A stretch of 43,792 nt of DNA, taken from positions 1 through 43,792 of the forward strand of contig CABYKN010000007.1 in assembly GCA_902519695.1 (NCBI GenBank), given 5' to 3'. The position numbers were made by a program, and so were the translations under genes. The notes beneath the pieces were generated by a model. It was not told where the DNA came from. It saw only the letters and a program-made list of their open reading frames with translations, and did no database searches. The DNA is from an uncultured Pelagibacteraceae bacterium. GTDB lineage: Bacteria; Pseudomonadota; Alphaproteobacteria; Pelagibacterales; Pelagibacteraceae. Positions 26,383-34,531 of the stretch are shown here, in pieces. Every line of letters begins with the position of its first letter. The first letter of the stretch is position 1.

Positions 26383-26990
26383 AAAAAAATAAAATCTCAA
26401 AAAATTGGATTAATAAGCAGAGAAGAGATATTTATGTTAGACAAGCAAAAGTTGAAGGATATAGATCAAGAGCCGTTTATAAATTAAAGGAAATTAACGA
26501 AAAATTTAAATTTTTAAAAAATAATATATCAGTAATAGATCTTGGAGCTGCTCCTGGAAGTTGGTCTCAATATATATCAAGTAATTTAAAATGTAATAAG
26601 CATTTAGCAATAGATTTAAAAGAAATAGAAGAAATAAAGAATGTAAAAATTTTAAAAGGAGATTTTACGGATACTGAGCAACAAAATAAAATTAATAATT
26701 ATTTTGGTGGAAAAATTGACCTAATTATTTCAGATATGGCAGTCAATACTACGGGAAACAAAAATCTAGACTCTATGGTAACTGGAGAATTAGTTTTAGA
26801 AGCTTTGGATTTCGCTACAAAAATGATGAAACCAAATGGCTATTTTGTCTCAAAATTATTTATGGGAACTTCATTTAATGAGATAATTGCATTTTCAAAA
26901 AAAAATTTTAAAAAATTTAATGTCTATAAGCCTCTAGCAAGTAGAAAAGACTCTAAAGAAAGTTTCTTAATCTGCAAAAATTTAAGATAG
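26379..26990 (+). CDS. rlmE: 23S rRNA (uridine-2'-O)-methyltransferase RlmE (FtsJ/RrmJ)
   Basis: This SAM-dependent enzyme methylates U2552 in the A-loop of 23S rRNA late in 50S assembly. It has 203 residues. The SAM-binding motif I is VIDLGAAPGSWSQY at about 53-66. The K-D-K-E tetrad is present: Lys in the YRSRAVYKL region, Asp in LIISDMAVNTTG, Lys in YFVSKLF and Glu in KESFLIC. The start is TTG at 26379, overlapping the previous TGA (TTGA). No ATG lies early enough to keep the conserved N-terminal block RDIYVRQAKVEGYRSRAVYKL, so a non-ATG start is required. It ends the psd-pssA-glycosyltransferase run. Confidence 0.95.
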   Translation: MKKNKISKNWINKQRRDIYVRQAKVEGYRSRAVYKLKEINEKFKFLKNNISVIDLGAAPGSWSQYISSNLKCNKHLAIDLKEIEEIKNVKILKGDFTDTEQQNKINNYFGGKIDLIISDMAVNTTGNKNLDSMVTGELVLEALDFATKMMKPNGYFVSKLFMGTSFNEIIAFSKKNFKKFNVYKPLASRKDSKESFLICKNLR

Positions 26991-27027
26991 ATACTTTTAT
27001 TTTTTTAAGAATCGTTTATATAAGGAC

Positions 27028-28092
27028 ATGGATCCTATCAAAGAAGCGCTCACTTTCGATGATGTAACTTTAGCACCAAATTATTCTGAAATTTTACCTT
27101 CAGAAGTAAAGACAGAAATTAAATTATCAAAACACTTAAATATTTCTATACCCCTTCTAACTTCAGCAATGGATACTGTAACAGAGTCTAACATGGCTAT
27201 TTCAATCGGTAAAAAGGGTGGAATAGGTGTTATACATAGAAATTTATCAATAAATGATCAGATAAAAGAAATAAGAAAAGTAAAAGCAAAAAAAATGTTA
27301 GTTGGTGCAGCTGTTGGTGCAAGTTTAAACGAACACATAAGAGCTCAAAAGATTTTAAAAGAAAATATTGATTTAATTGTTGTTGATACAGCTCATGGCC
27401 ACACAAAAAAAGTAGCTGAAATAATAAAAAAAATTAAAAAAATTAAACCAACTAAAACAGCTTTATGTGCAGGTAATATTGCTACAGCAGAAGCAGCTAA
27501 ATTTCTGATTAAGCAAGGAGTAGATATTATAAAAGTTGGAATTGGACCAGGATCTATATGCACTACAAGACTAGTTGCGGGGATAGGAGTTCCACAGTTA
27601 AGTGCAATTTTAGATGTAAAAAAAGGTATGGGCAAAAGTAAAACAACATTAATAGCTGATGGAGGTATCAAATTTTCTGGGGATATTGCAAAAGCACTTG
27701 CAGCAGGAGCAGATGCGGTAATGATTGGATCATTATTTGCAGGAACAGATCAGGCTCCAGGTAGAATTATTAAAAGAGGTGGAAAATTATTTAAAAGTTT
27801 TAGAGGCATGGGATCTATTGGAGCAATGAATAAAGGATCAGCAGATAGATATTTTCAATCAAAACAAAAAGATACTTCAAAATATGTAGCAGAAGGTGTT
27901 GAAGGTTTTGTTAAATACAAAGGCACAGTTGAAAAAATAATCTACCAACTAGTAGGGGGTTTAAAATCATCAATGGGATACTTAGGTGCAAAAAGAATTA
28001 AAGATCTCAGAAAAAAACCAAAATTTGTCAAAATTACTAAAGCAGGTTTTTATGAAAGTATGGTACATAACATAGACGAAATAAAAAGATGA
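27028..28092 (+). CDS. guaB: IMP dehydrogenase lacking the CBS (Bateman) module
   Basis: This enzyme oxidises IMP to XMP, the first committed step to GMP. It has only 354 residues; typical bacterial IMPDH has about 485-490. The catalytic barrel is intact: TFDDVTLAPNYSEILPSEV at the start, the active-site Cys178 in GIGPGSICTTR (Cys305 in E. coli, a difference of 127), and the mobile flap YVAEGVEGFVKYKG. Residues 66-95 run straight from GVIHRNLSINDQIKEIRKVK to KKMLVGAAVG, exactly where the two CBS domains normally sit. The missing module would carry ATP/GTP control, so this form should be unregulated. GMP reductase is less likely because the flap and guaA context fit IMPDH. The stop overlaps the next ATG (ATGA). 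Confidence 0.93.
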   Translation: MDPIKEALTFDDVTLAPNYSEILPSEVKTEIKLSKHLNISIPLLTSAMDTVTESNMAISIGKKGGIGVIHRNLSINDQIKEIRKVKAKKMLVGAAVGASLNEHIRAQKILKENIDLIVVDTAHGHTKKVAEIIKKIKKIKPTKTALCAGNIATAEAAKFLIKQGVDIIKVGIGPGSICTTRLVAGIGVPQLSAILDVKKGMGKSKTTLIADGGIKFSGDIAKALAAGADAVMIGSLFAGTDQAPGRIIKRGGKLFKSFRGMGSIGAMNKGSADRYFQSKQKDTSKYVAEGVEGFVKYKGTVEKIIYQLVGGLKSSMGYLGAKRIKDLRKKPKFVKITKAGFYESMVHNIDEIKR

Positions 28093-28523
28093 TAAAAAAA
28101 ATTACCTTAGCAATAATTTTACTTTTTACTTTAATTTTTAATGTTAACGCGGAGAAAGTTAATTTTTTTGATGAAGCAAAAAGTCTTTATGAAAATGAAA
28201 AATATGAAGATTCAAAATTTTTATTTCAAAGAAATATTGTATACAATCCCAAAGACTCAAAGTCATATCTATATTTAGCAAAAATATTTAAAAATGAAGA
28301 AAACAAAACAGAACTGGAAAAAAATATAAATACAGTCTTACTACTCGAGCCAAACAACGAAGAGGCAATGTATCTATTAATAGATATTGAGTTAGAAAGA
28401 TCTAATTTTTCTAAAGCAGAGGAACTTAGAGAAGATTTTAAGAAAATATGCTCGAACCTTTGTGATAAAATCGCATCTATTAACAAACGCCTAAAAGAGT
28501 TTGAAAAAAAAGATGCGTCTTGA
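28089..28523 (+). CDS. Exported TPR-repeat protein between guaB and guaA
   Basis: This 144-residue protein has a signal peptide ([21 protein letters not shown], cleavage after residue 21). Three tetratricopeptide-like helical pairs follow: [41 protein letters not shown] and [24 protein letters not shown] domains hold protein partners. The partner and function are unknown, and an envelope-assembly role is the usual guess. It overlaps guaB by four bases and guaA in the other direction by eleven or more. It is therefore embedded in a purine operon although its product should be periplasmic. The two remaining cysteines (ICSNLC) near the end could form a disulfide in the periplasm. Confidence 0.8.
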   Translation: MIKKITLAIILLFTLIFNVNAEKVNFFDEAKSLYENEKYEDSKFLFQRNIVYNPKDSKSYLYLAKIFKNEENKTELEKNINTVLLLEPNNEEAMYLLIDIELERSNFSKAEELREDFKKICSNLCDKIASINKRLKEFEKKDAS

Positions 28524-30072
28524 AAATAATCTAGATAAAATTTTAATAATCGATTTTGGGTCTCAGTTTACACAATTAATTGCAAGAAAAGTAAGAGAAT
28601 TAAATGTTTTTTGTGAAATTATTAGTCACAACAAAATTAAAGACTACAAAACTGAAAAAAATGTGAAAGGCATCATTTTATCAGGTGGTCCCTTAAATGT
28701 TTACCAAAATAAAAAAGTTAAATTCAATAAAAGTATATTAAGCTTAAATATTCCAATTTTAGGTATTTGTTTTGGCCACCAGATAATCTCTAAAGAATTA
28801 GGAGGTAAAGTAAAACGAGCAAAATCAAGAGAATTTGGGTTAGCAAAAGTTACAAAATTAAAAAAAAGCGCTTTAACCGAAAATTTCTTTTCAAAAAAAT
28901 CTACCAATGTATGGATGAGCCATGGAGATGAGGTAATTAAATTACCTAAAGGTTTTAAAGTTATAGCAAAATCCTCAAATTCGAAATTATGTATGATAGA
29001 AAATGTAAAAAAAAAAATATATGGCATACAGTTTCATCCAGAAGTTTCCCATACAGTTAAAGGCAAAGTAATATTAAAAAACTTTGTAATTAAAATTTGT
29101 AAAATTAAAAAAAATTGGACATCAAAAAATCAAAAATCCAAACTTATGCAACAAATTAAAGAACAAGTTGGAAATTCTAAAGTAATTTGTGCATTATCTG
29201 GTGGTGTAGATAGCAGTGTAGTAGCAAAATTAATTAGTAATGCGATTGGAAAAAACCTAACTTGTATATTCGTTAATACTGGCCTGCTCAGAAAAAACGA
29301 AGAAAAACAAGTAGTAAATACTTTTAGAAAAAAATTTAAATTGAATTTAATTTATGTAAATGCTGAACAATTATTTATAAGCAAATTAAAAAACGTAACA
29401 GATCCAGAAAAAAAAAGAAAAATTATTGGAAATTTATTTATCAAACTTTTTGAAAAATACGCAAAAAAAATAAAAAATGTAAAATTTTTAGCTCAAGGAA
29501 CTCTATACCCTGATTTAATTGAAAGTAAATCTGTAACAGGAAGTCAAACGTCAAAAATTAAGTCTCATCATAATGTAGGTGGTCTGCCGAAAAGGATGAA
29601 ATTAAAATTGGTTGAGCCATTAAAGTATTTATTTAAAGATGAAGTTAGAATGTTAGGTCTAGAATTAAATTTAAGTAAAGAAATTATTTCTAGACATCCT
29701 TTTCCTGGCCCTGGTTTAGCAATTAGAATGCCAGGCATAATTACTAAAGAAAAAATAAAAATTTTAAAAGAAGCAGATAATTATTTTGTAAATGCATTAA
29801 GAGAACACAATCTATATCATAAGATATGGCAGGCTTATGCTGCATTACTGCCTGTTAAAACTGTTGGTGTCATGGGAGACAATAGAACCTATGAATATTT
29901 ATGTTTGCTTAGAGCAATAACATCTGAAGATGGGATGACAGCGGATTATTTTCAATTTAATAAATCATTTATGCAAATGGTATCGAATAAAATAGTTAAT
30001 AATATTCGAGGTATAAATAGAGTAGTTTATGATGTGACTTCTAAACCACCAAGTACTATTGAACTAGAATAG
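28513..30072 (+). CDS. guaA: GMP synthase (glutamine-hydrolysing)
   Basis: This enzyme aminates XMP to GMP. From the ATG at 28513 it has 519 residues, with a TTG at 28501 as a possible earlier start (four extra residues). The N-terminal class I glutamine amidotransferase has ILGICFGHQ (catalytic Cys) and [11 protein letters not shown] (His and Glu). The ATP-pyrophosphatase P-loop is [14 protein letters not shown] near residue 228. The C-terminal dimerisation domain ends in [16 protein letters not shown], the universal GuaA tail. It overlaps the TPR gene and follows guaB, so the two-step IMP to GMP branch is one operon. Lys content is very high in surface segments. Confidence 0.97.
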   Translation: MRLENNLDKILIIDFGSQFTQLIARKVRELNVFCEIISHNKIKDYKTEKNVKGIILSGGPLNVYQNKKVKFNKSILSLNIPILGICFGHQIISKELGGKVKRAKSREFGLAKVTKLKKSALTENFFSKKSTNVWMSHGDEVIKLPKGFKVIAKSSNSKLCMIENVKKKIYGIQFHPEVSHTVKGKVILKNFVIKICKIKKNWTSKNQKSKLMQQIKEQVGNSKVICALSGGVDSSVVAKLISNAIGKNLTCIFVNTGLLRKNEEKQVVNTFRKKFKLNLIYVNAEQLFISKLKNVTDPEKKRKIIGNLFIKLFEKYAKKIKNVKFLAQGTLYPDLIESKSVTGSQTSKIKSHHNVGGLPKRMKLKLVEPLKYLFKDEVRMLGLELNLSKEIISRHPFPGPGLAIRMPGIITKEKIKILKEADNYFVNALREHNLYHKIWQAYAALLPVKTVGVMGDNRTYEYLCLLRAITSEDGMTADYFQFNKSFMQMVSNKIVNNIRGINRVVYDVTSKPPSTIELE

Positions 30073-30092
30073 AAATAAATTATAATTTTATT

Positions 30093-30512
30093 ATGAAATA
30101 TTTACACACAATGATCAGAATTTCTAATATTCAGGAGTCGTTAAAATTTTTTTGTGATGGACTGGGTTTAAAAGAGACAAAAAGAATGGAAAATGAAAAA
30201 GGCAGATATACATTAATTTTTTTAGCTGCACCAAACGACAATAATGCAGAAATTGAACTAACTTATAATTGGGACGGTGACAATTTAGGAGAGGGATCTA
30301 GAAATTTTGGTCACTTAGCTTATAGAGTTAAAAATATATACGAAATATGTCAAAGACTAATGGATATGGGTTATACAATTAATAGACCACCTAGAGATGG
30401 TCATATGGCATTTGTGAAATCACCAGATAAAATATCAATAGAAATACTTCAGGAAGGAAATCTTCCTCCTAAAGAGCCCTGGTCATCAATGGAAAATACT
30501 GGAACTTGGTAA
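30093..30512 (+). CDS. gloA: Glyoxalase I (lactoylglutathione lyase)
   Basis: This metalloenzyme converts the methylglyoxal-glutathione hemithioacetal to lactoylglutathione, detoxifying methylglyoxal. It has 139 residues in two VOC-fold repeats. The metal ligands are in their usual places: His in KYLHTMIRI, Glu in IELTYNW, His in FGHLAYRV, and Glu in ISIEILQEG. EKGRYTLIFLAAP is the glutathione-binding strand. It follows guaA after 20 bases and may be read from the same transcript. The 3' end is two bases from the convergent TerC-family gene. Confidence 0.95.
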   Translation: MKYLHTMIRISNIQESLKFFCDGLGLKETKRMENEKGRYTLIFLAAPNDNNAEIELTYNWDGDNLGEGSRNFGHLAYRVKNIYEICQRLMDMGYTINRPPRDGHMAFVKSPDKISIEILQEGNLPPKEPWSSMENTGTW

Positions 30513-30514
30513 TA

Positions 30515-31126
30515 TTAGAAATACTTTATATATTTTTCATTAATATTTAAAATTTCTAAATCGACTAGCCCACCTATTACTAATTGAATAGCAACCAATA
30601 ATATAAAGCCTAAACCTATATAAGCTATCCATAAATGTTTTTGTATATAATTTGCTAAATAAGTAGCTAAGGCTCCAGTAAGAACTACTGATAATACCAA
30701 GCCAAAAATCATAAAACCAAAATTACCTTTGGCTGCACCCACAACGCCAATAACGTTATCAAAACTAATCGTAATATCTGCAAATAACACTTTGTAAATA
30801 CTTTTGATAAATGAAGGTTCCATAGATTTCTTTTTAGGAGACTTAATTTTTTGAATTTCAAATAAATCTTTTCTTAAGTCATTAACAATCCAAATTAAAA
30901 GTAATCCACCAAGAATTTTAATGAAGTAAAACTTAAATAAATATGTTGCAAATATTGCAAATATAACTTTGAAAACTAACGCTCCAACTACTCCCCAGAA
31001 TATTATTTTTTTTCTATTTTTTGGTACAAAATTAGCTGCTATTAATCCTATTATTATTGCATTATCTGCCGCAAGAATAATATCTATAAATATAATTTGC
31101 AGTAAAATGAGTGATTGTTCGATCAA
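30515..31126 (-). CDS. TerC-family membrane protein (YjbE-like)
   Basis: This integral membrane protein of 203 residues has about seven helices. The two TerC motifs are plain: DIILAADNAIIIG (Asp15, Asp21-Asn22) and DITISFDNVIGV (Asp117, Asp123-Asn124), repeated in each half. TerC-family proteins are linked to metal (manganese) export at the time of protein secretion, and to tellurite resistance in some bacteria. The substrate here is inferred only. The start is TTG (31124-31126), since no ATG lies near the motif and the start fits the family. There is no regulatory manganese riboswitch-like structure in the 112-base gap to the TRAP gene. Confidence 0.9.
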   Translation of the reverse strand: MIEQSLILLQIIFIDIILAADNAIIIGLIAANFVPKNRKKIIFWGVVGALVFKVIFAIFATYLFKFYFIKILGGLLLIWIVNDLRKDLFEIQKIKSPKKKSMEPSFIKSIYKVLFADITISFDNVIGVVGAAKGNFGFMIFGLVLSVVLTGALATYLANYIQKHLWIAYIGLGFILLVAIQLVIGGLVDLEILNINEKYIKYF

Positions 31127-31160
31127 GATGTTATTATAATAGTAATTATTTATTATTTTT

Positions 31161-31186
31161 CAATAAAACATCAAAAATTTTTATTG
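31161..31186. repeat. Inverted repeat in the TerC / dctP divergent region
   Basis: CAATAAAA (31161-31168) and TTTTATTG (31179-31186) form a perfect 8-base inverted repeat with a 10-base spacer, about 50 bases before dctP. It could be an operator for the TRAP operon. It is AT-rich, so chance is a real alternative. Confidence 0.3.
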
Positions 31187-31238
31187 ATTTAAGTTTTAAT
31201 ACATAATGAGATATGTTTTTTAGAAATATGGAGGATTT

Positions 31239-32210
31239 ATGAAACTTTTCAAAATTTTGCTCTCTGTTTTATTTTCTGTTCTTTTAACTGCTAATGCATT
31301 TGCCGCAGAAAAATGGGATATGGCACTAGCATATGGTGCAAGCAACTTCCATTCTGCTAATGCAGCTGAATTTGCTAAAAATGTTTCAGAAAAAAGTGGG
31401 GGGAAATTAACAATAGTAACACACCCAGGTGGATCTCTATTTAAAGGTGGAGAGATATTTAGGGCTGTTAGAACTGGACAAGCTCAAATTGGTGAGAGAT
31501 TTATGTCGGCTCTAGGTAAAGAGGATCCGTTATTAGAGATTGACTCGCAACCATTTCTTGCGACATCTTATGATGATGCTATGAAACTGTATCAAGCATC
31601 AAAGCCTGCAATAATCAAAGGTTTAGATCAAAAAGGTCTTGTATTTTTATACGCTGTACCATGGCCTGCGCAAGGTCTTTATAGTAAAAAAGAGATTAAC
31701 AGTGTTGCTGATTTAAAAGGTTTAAAATTTAGAGCGTATAATTCTGCAACTATTAGAATGGCTGAATTGACAGGTATGGCACCTACAAAAATAGAAGCAG
31801 CTGAAATAAGCCAAGCATTCTCAACTGGTGCGGTTGAAAGTATGATTACTTCACCAACTACTGGTAAGAACAGTAAAATTTGGGAAAATGGAGTAAAGTA
31901 TTTTTATGATATTGCGGCTTGGTTTCCAAAAAATATGATTGTAGCTCACAGAGGTTCTTGGAATAAGTTAGATAAAGCTACACAAAAAATGATAATGGAA
32001 GAGGCAGCAGTTGCTGAGAAAAAAGGTTGGGCACTTTCAAAAAAAGGAAATGTTGCTGATAAAAAAGCTTTAGCTGATGCTGGAATGAAAGTAGGCAAAG
32101 TAAATGCAGCCCTTGAAAGTCATTTCAAAAAAGTTGGTGCTACAATGGCAGAAGAATGGAAGAAAAAAGCTGGCGATAGAGGTGCTAGTGTTCTTGCTGC
32201 TTATAATTAA
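31239..32210 (+). CDS. dctP: TRAP transporter solute-binding protein, DctP family
   Basis: This periplasmic binding protein captures an organic acid and hands it to the DctQM membrane complex. It has 323 residues with a signal peptide ending AFA (residue 23). The DctP-type core shows HPGGSLFKGGEIFRAVRTGQAQIG and DLKGLKFRAYNSATIRMAELTGMAP; the Arg in KFRAYN is the conserved carboxylate-binding residue. The substrate cannot be read from sequence, but a carboxylate is expected. A strong Shine-Dalgarno (GGAGG at 31230-31234) suggests high expression. A terminator hairpin follows immediately before dctQ, so dctP mRNA should exceed that for the membrane subunits. Confidence 0.95.
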   Translation: MKLFKILLSVLFSVLLTANAFAAEKWDMALAYGASNFHSANAAEFAKNVSEKSGGKLTIVTHPGGSLFKGGEIFRAVRTGQAQIGERFMSALGKEDPLLEIDSQPFLATSYDDAMKLYQASKPAIIKGLDQKGLVFLYAVPWPAQGLYSKKEINSVADLKGLKFRAYNSATIRMAELTGMAPTKIEAAEISQAFSTGAVESMITSPTTGKNSKIWENGVKYFYDIAAWFPKNMIVAHRGSWNKLDKATQKMIMEEAAVAEKKGWALSKKGNVADKKALADAGMKVGKVNAALESHFKKVGATMAEEWKKKAGDRGASVLAAYN

Positions 32211-32222
32211 ATCATTATAATT

Positions 32223-32249
32223 AAAAAGGCCGTGTTAAACGGCCTTTTT
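32223..32249. terminator. Intrinsic terminator / attenuator between dctP and dctQ
   Basis: A perfect 10-base stem, AAAAAGGCCG (32223-32232) with CGGCCTTTTT (32240-32249), has a 7-base loop (TGTTAAA). The right arm ends two bases before the dctQ ATG (32252). This leaves no room for a separate Shine-Dalgarno. It probably lets most transcripts stop after dctP and a fraction read through. Confidence 0.9.
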
Positions 32250-32251
32250 AT

Positions 32252-32743
32252 ATGTTTACTAAAGTCAATAAATTTCTAAATAATCTTTATAGTTACTCAG
32301 GCTATATCGCTGCATTCTTTCTTATTTTGGTTGCAGTTTTTATTTTAATTGGAATTTCATCAAGAATATTTGGTTTTTATATAAGAGGCCTAGCTGAATA
32401 TTCTGGATATTGTATGGCTGCCTCATCTTTTTTTGCTTTATCTTATACTTTCGTAGAAGGTGGTCACATTAGAATTACTTTATTTTTAGAAAAAGCTACT
32501 GGGATTAAAAAGAGATTTTTGGAATTATGGAGTTTGATAGTTGCAACTATATTTTCTGGTTATCTAGCATTCTATTTTTTGAAAATGCTAAAAATATCTT
32601 ATGAATTTCAAGAGAGAAGTGAAGGAGCTGACGAAATTTTAATTTGGATACCACAAACTAGTGTTGCTTTAGGATCTCTAATATTTTTCATATGTGTATC
32701 TCATCAATTAGTTTTGAAAATACAAACAAAAAAAAATGACTGA
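32252..32743 (+). CDS. dctQ: TRAP transporter small membrane subunit, DctQ family
   Basis: This is the small integral subunit of the tripartite ATP-independent transporter, with 163 residues and four hydrophobic helices (about 14-36, 46-68, 88-112, 128-155). The RGLAEYSGYCMAASSFFALSYTF and EGGHIRITLF blocks are typical of DctQ. Sodium or proton gradients drive the transporter. Its ATG lies two bases after a terminator hairpin and has no visible ribosome binding site. Its end overlaps dctM by eight bases, so the two are translated together. Confidence 0.93.
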   Translation: MFTKVNKFLNNLYSYSGYIAAFFLILVAVFILIGISSRIFGFYIRGLAEYSGYCMAASSFFALSYTFVEGGHIRITLFLEKATGIKKRFLELWSLIVATIFSGYLAFYFLKMLKISYEFQERSEGADEILIWIPQTSVALGSLIFFICVSHQLVLKIQTKKND

Positions 32744-34046
32744 AATTTTACTTACTATATTTTTCATAAGTGTTCTCTTGATATTTTTAGGCTCAGGAAT
32801 TTGGGTTGCTATAAGCATGGTTGGTGTTTCATCTATAGGAATGATGCTGTTCACCACAAGACCAGTTGGTGATGCGATGGCAACAACAATTTGGGGTGCC
32901 TCATCCTCATGGACTTTAACTGCACTTCCTTTATTTGTATGGATGGGTGAAATTTTATTTCGGACGAAGTTATCTGAAAATTTATTTGAAGGATTATCTC
33001 CATGGATGCAGAAACTACCCGGTGGCTTAGTGCATGTTAATGTAGTTGGATGTGCTTTATTTGCAGCTATTTCAGGATCTTCTGCAGCAACTGTAGCCAC
33101 AGTAGGAAAAATGTCTATTCCAGAACTAAGAAAAAGAAAATATCCAGAAAGTATTCTGCTTGGAAGTTTAGCTGGTTCAGGAACGCTGGGTCTTCTAATT
33201 CCACCTTCAATTATTTTAATTATTTATGGTGTGACTGTTCAAGAGTCGATAGCAAAACTATTTATTGCGGGAATTGTACCAGGAATAATGATTGCGTTGA
33301 TCTTTATGACATATGTAATGATTTGGTCGTTAATAAATAAAAAATCCATGCCTACTTTTAAACAAGACTTCTCGCTTATGGAAAAGGTAAGGAAATCAGG
33401 AAAACTGATACCTGTAATATTATTAATAGTTTCAGTTATTGGCTCAATTTATACTGGTATAGCAACCGCAACCGAAGCAGCTTCTTTGGGTGTAGTAGGT
33501 GCATTAATTTTATCATACTTTCAAAAGAGTTTGTCTTTAAGAACATTTAAAGAGTCTCTCTTGGGTGCTACTAAAACTTCTTGCATGATAGCTTTTATAT
33601 TAGCTGGAGCCACTTTTTTATCTTTGGCAATGGGTTTTACAGGATTGCCAAGAAATCTTGCTCTATGGATTGAAGGAATGGAACTTTCTCCATATGTTTT
33701 AATTTTTGTTTTAATGATCTTTTATATAATTCTTGGAATGTTTCTTGATGGTATCTCTGCTGTAGTTTTAACAATGGCTATAATTGAACCAATGATTAGA
33801 CAAGCAGGTTTTGATATGATTTGGTTTGGTGTTTTTCTAGTTATTGTTGTCGAAATGGCTCAGATCACGCCGCCGGTTGGTTTTAATCTTTTTGTTCTTC
33901 AGGGTATGGCTAATAAAGATATGGGTTATATAGCAAGAAGCGCGTTTCCACTCTTCTTGCTAATGATTTTTGCTGTTATCTTGGTTGTGATATTTCCAGA
34001 AATTGCTCTTTGGATGCCTGAGCAAATGATAAAAAATATAAACTAG
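32736..34046 (+). CDS. dctM: TRAP transporter large membrane subunit, DctM family
   Basis: This is the large permease subunit of 436 residues with about 12 hydrophobic helices. ISGSSAATVATVGKMSIPELRKRKYPESILLGSLAGSGTLGLLIPPSIILIIYG is the hallmark DctM region; the shorter pieces AISGSSAATVATVG and GLLIPPSI are plain. ITPPVGFNLFVLQGM near residue 385 is the second helical-hairpin motif. Together with dctP and dctQ it forms the complete transporter. The 3' end meets the convergent TPR gene with a four-base overlap. Substrate specificity depends mainly on the binding protein and is unknown; the following pxp genes suggest 5-oxoproline as one candidate. Confidence 0.95.
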   Translation: MTEILLTIFFISVLLIFLGSGIWVAISMVGVSSIGMMLFTTRPVGDAMATTIWGASSSWTLTALPLFVWMGEILFRTKLSENLFEGLSPWMQKLPGGLVHVNVVGCALFAAISGSSAATVATVGKMSIPELRKRKYPESILLGSLAGSGTLGLLIPPSIILIIYGVTVQESIAKLFIAGIVPGIMIALIFMTYVMIWSLINKKSMPTFKQDFSLMEKVRKSGKLIPVILLIVSVIGSIYTGIATATEAASLGVVGALILSYFQKSLSLRTFKESLLGATKTSCMIAFILAGATFLSLAMGFTGLPRNLALWIEGMELSPYVLIFVLMIFYIILGMFLDGISAVVLTMAIIEPMIRQAGFDMIWFGVFLVIVVEMAQITPPVGFNLFVLQGMANKDMGYIARSAFPLFLLMIFAVILVVIFPEIALWMPEQMIKNIN

Positions 34047-34531
34047 TATTTTGATTTTTTAGATCCGTCTATAACACCCTTTAGCTGATTGTATTCTTCA
34101 CAATTACATCCCTTTAGAACACTCAATCTTTCTTTTGCTAAATTCATCCTATTAGTTGCAACATATAATTCACCAAGATATTCGTTAATTCCTATGTGAT
34201 TTGGCTCAATAGCTAAACCTTGAAGATAATATTTCTCACCATTTTCAAAATCACCAGTTTTTCTAGTTGCAAATCCAAGATAATTTAATGTGTCTGCTTT
34301 ATTTGGCTTCATCTTATTTGACTTTACTAAAAATTTAATTGCTCTTTCGTATCTTTTGATTGCTTTCTCTGTTTTACCTTTTTTTTCTAATTTTTTTGCA
34401 GCTTTAATCAATTTCACTGCCTTATCATAATGGCTTTCTTTTGATCCAGAATCACTACTAGATCCAGCGGCAAAAGATGTTCCTGCTAAAAAAATTAAAA
34501 AGAACATTGAAAAAAATATTTTCTTTATCAT
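34043..34531 (-). CDS. Exported TPR-repeat protein downstream of pxpA
   Basis: This 162-residue protein has a signal peptide (MIKKIFFSMFFLIFLAGTSFA) and a Ser/Gly/Asp-rich spacer after it. Three TPR-like pairs follow: AVKLIKAAKKLEKKGKTEKA, TLNYLGFATRKTGDFENGEKYYLQG and INEYLGELYVATNRMNLAKERL. Two cysteines (KGCNCEE) are near the end. It is a periplasmic protein-interaction module of unknown partner. It overlaps the pxpA stop by one base, so it is translationally coupled to a cytosolic enzyme subunit. A second exported TPR protein occurs in this window between guaB and guaA with the same architecture. Confidence 0.82.
   Translation of the reverse strand: MIKKIFFSMFFLIFLAGTSFAAGSSSDSGSKESHYDKAVKLIKAAKKLEKKGKTEKAIKRYERAIKFLVKSNKMKPNKADTLNYLGFATRKTGDFENGEKYYLQGLAIEPNHIGINEYLGELYVATNRMNLAKERLSVLKGCNCEEYNQLKGVIDGSKKSKY

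Noticed and set aside
28701-29027. 108-residue minus-strand frame inside guaA
   Set aside because: It is a shadow of the amidotransferase domain of guaA.
32708-33100. 130-residue minus-strand frame opposite dctM
   Set aside because: It overlaps dctQ and dctM coding sequence fully, with no recognisable domain.
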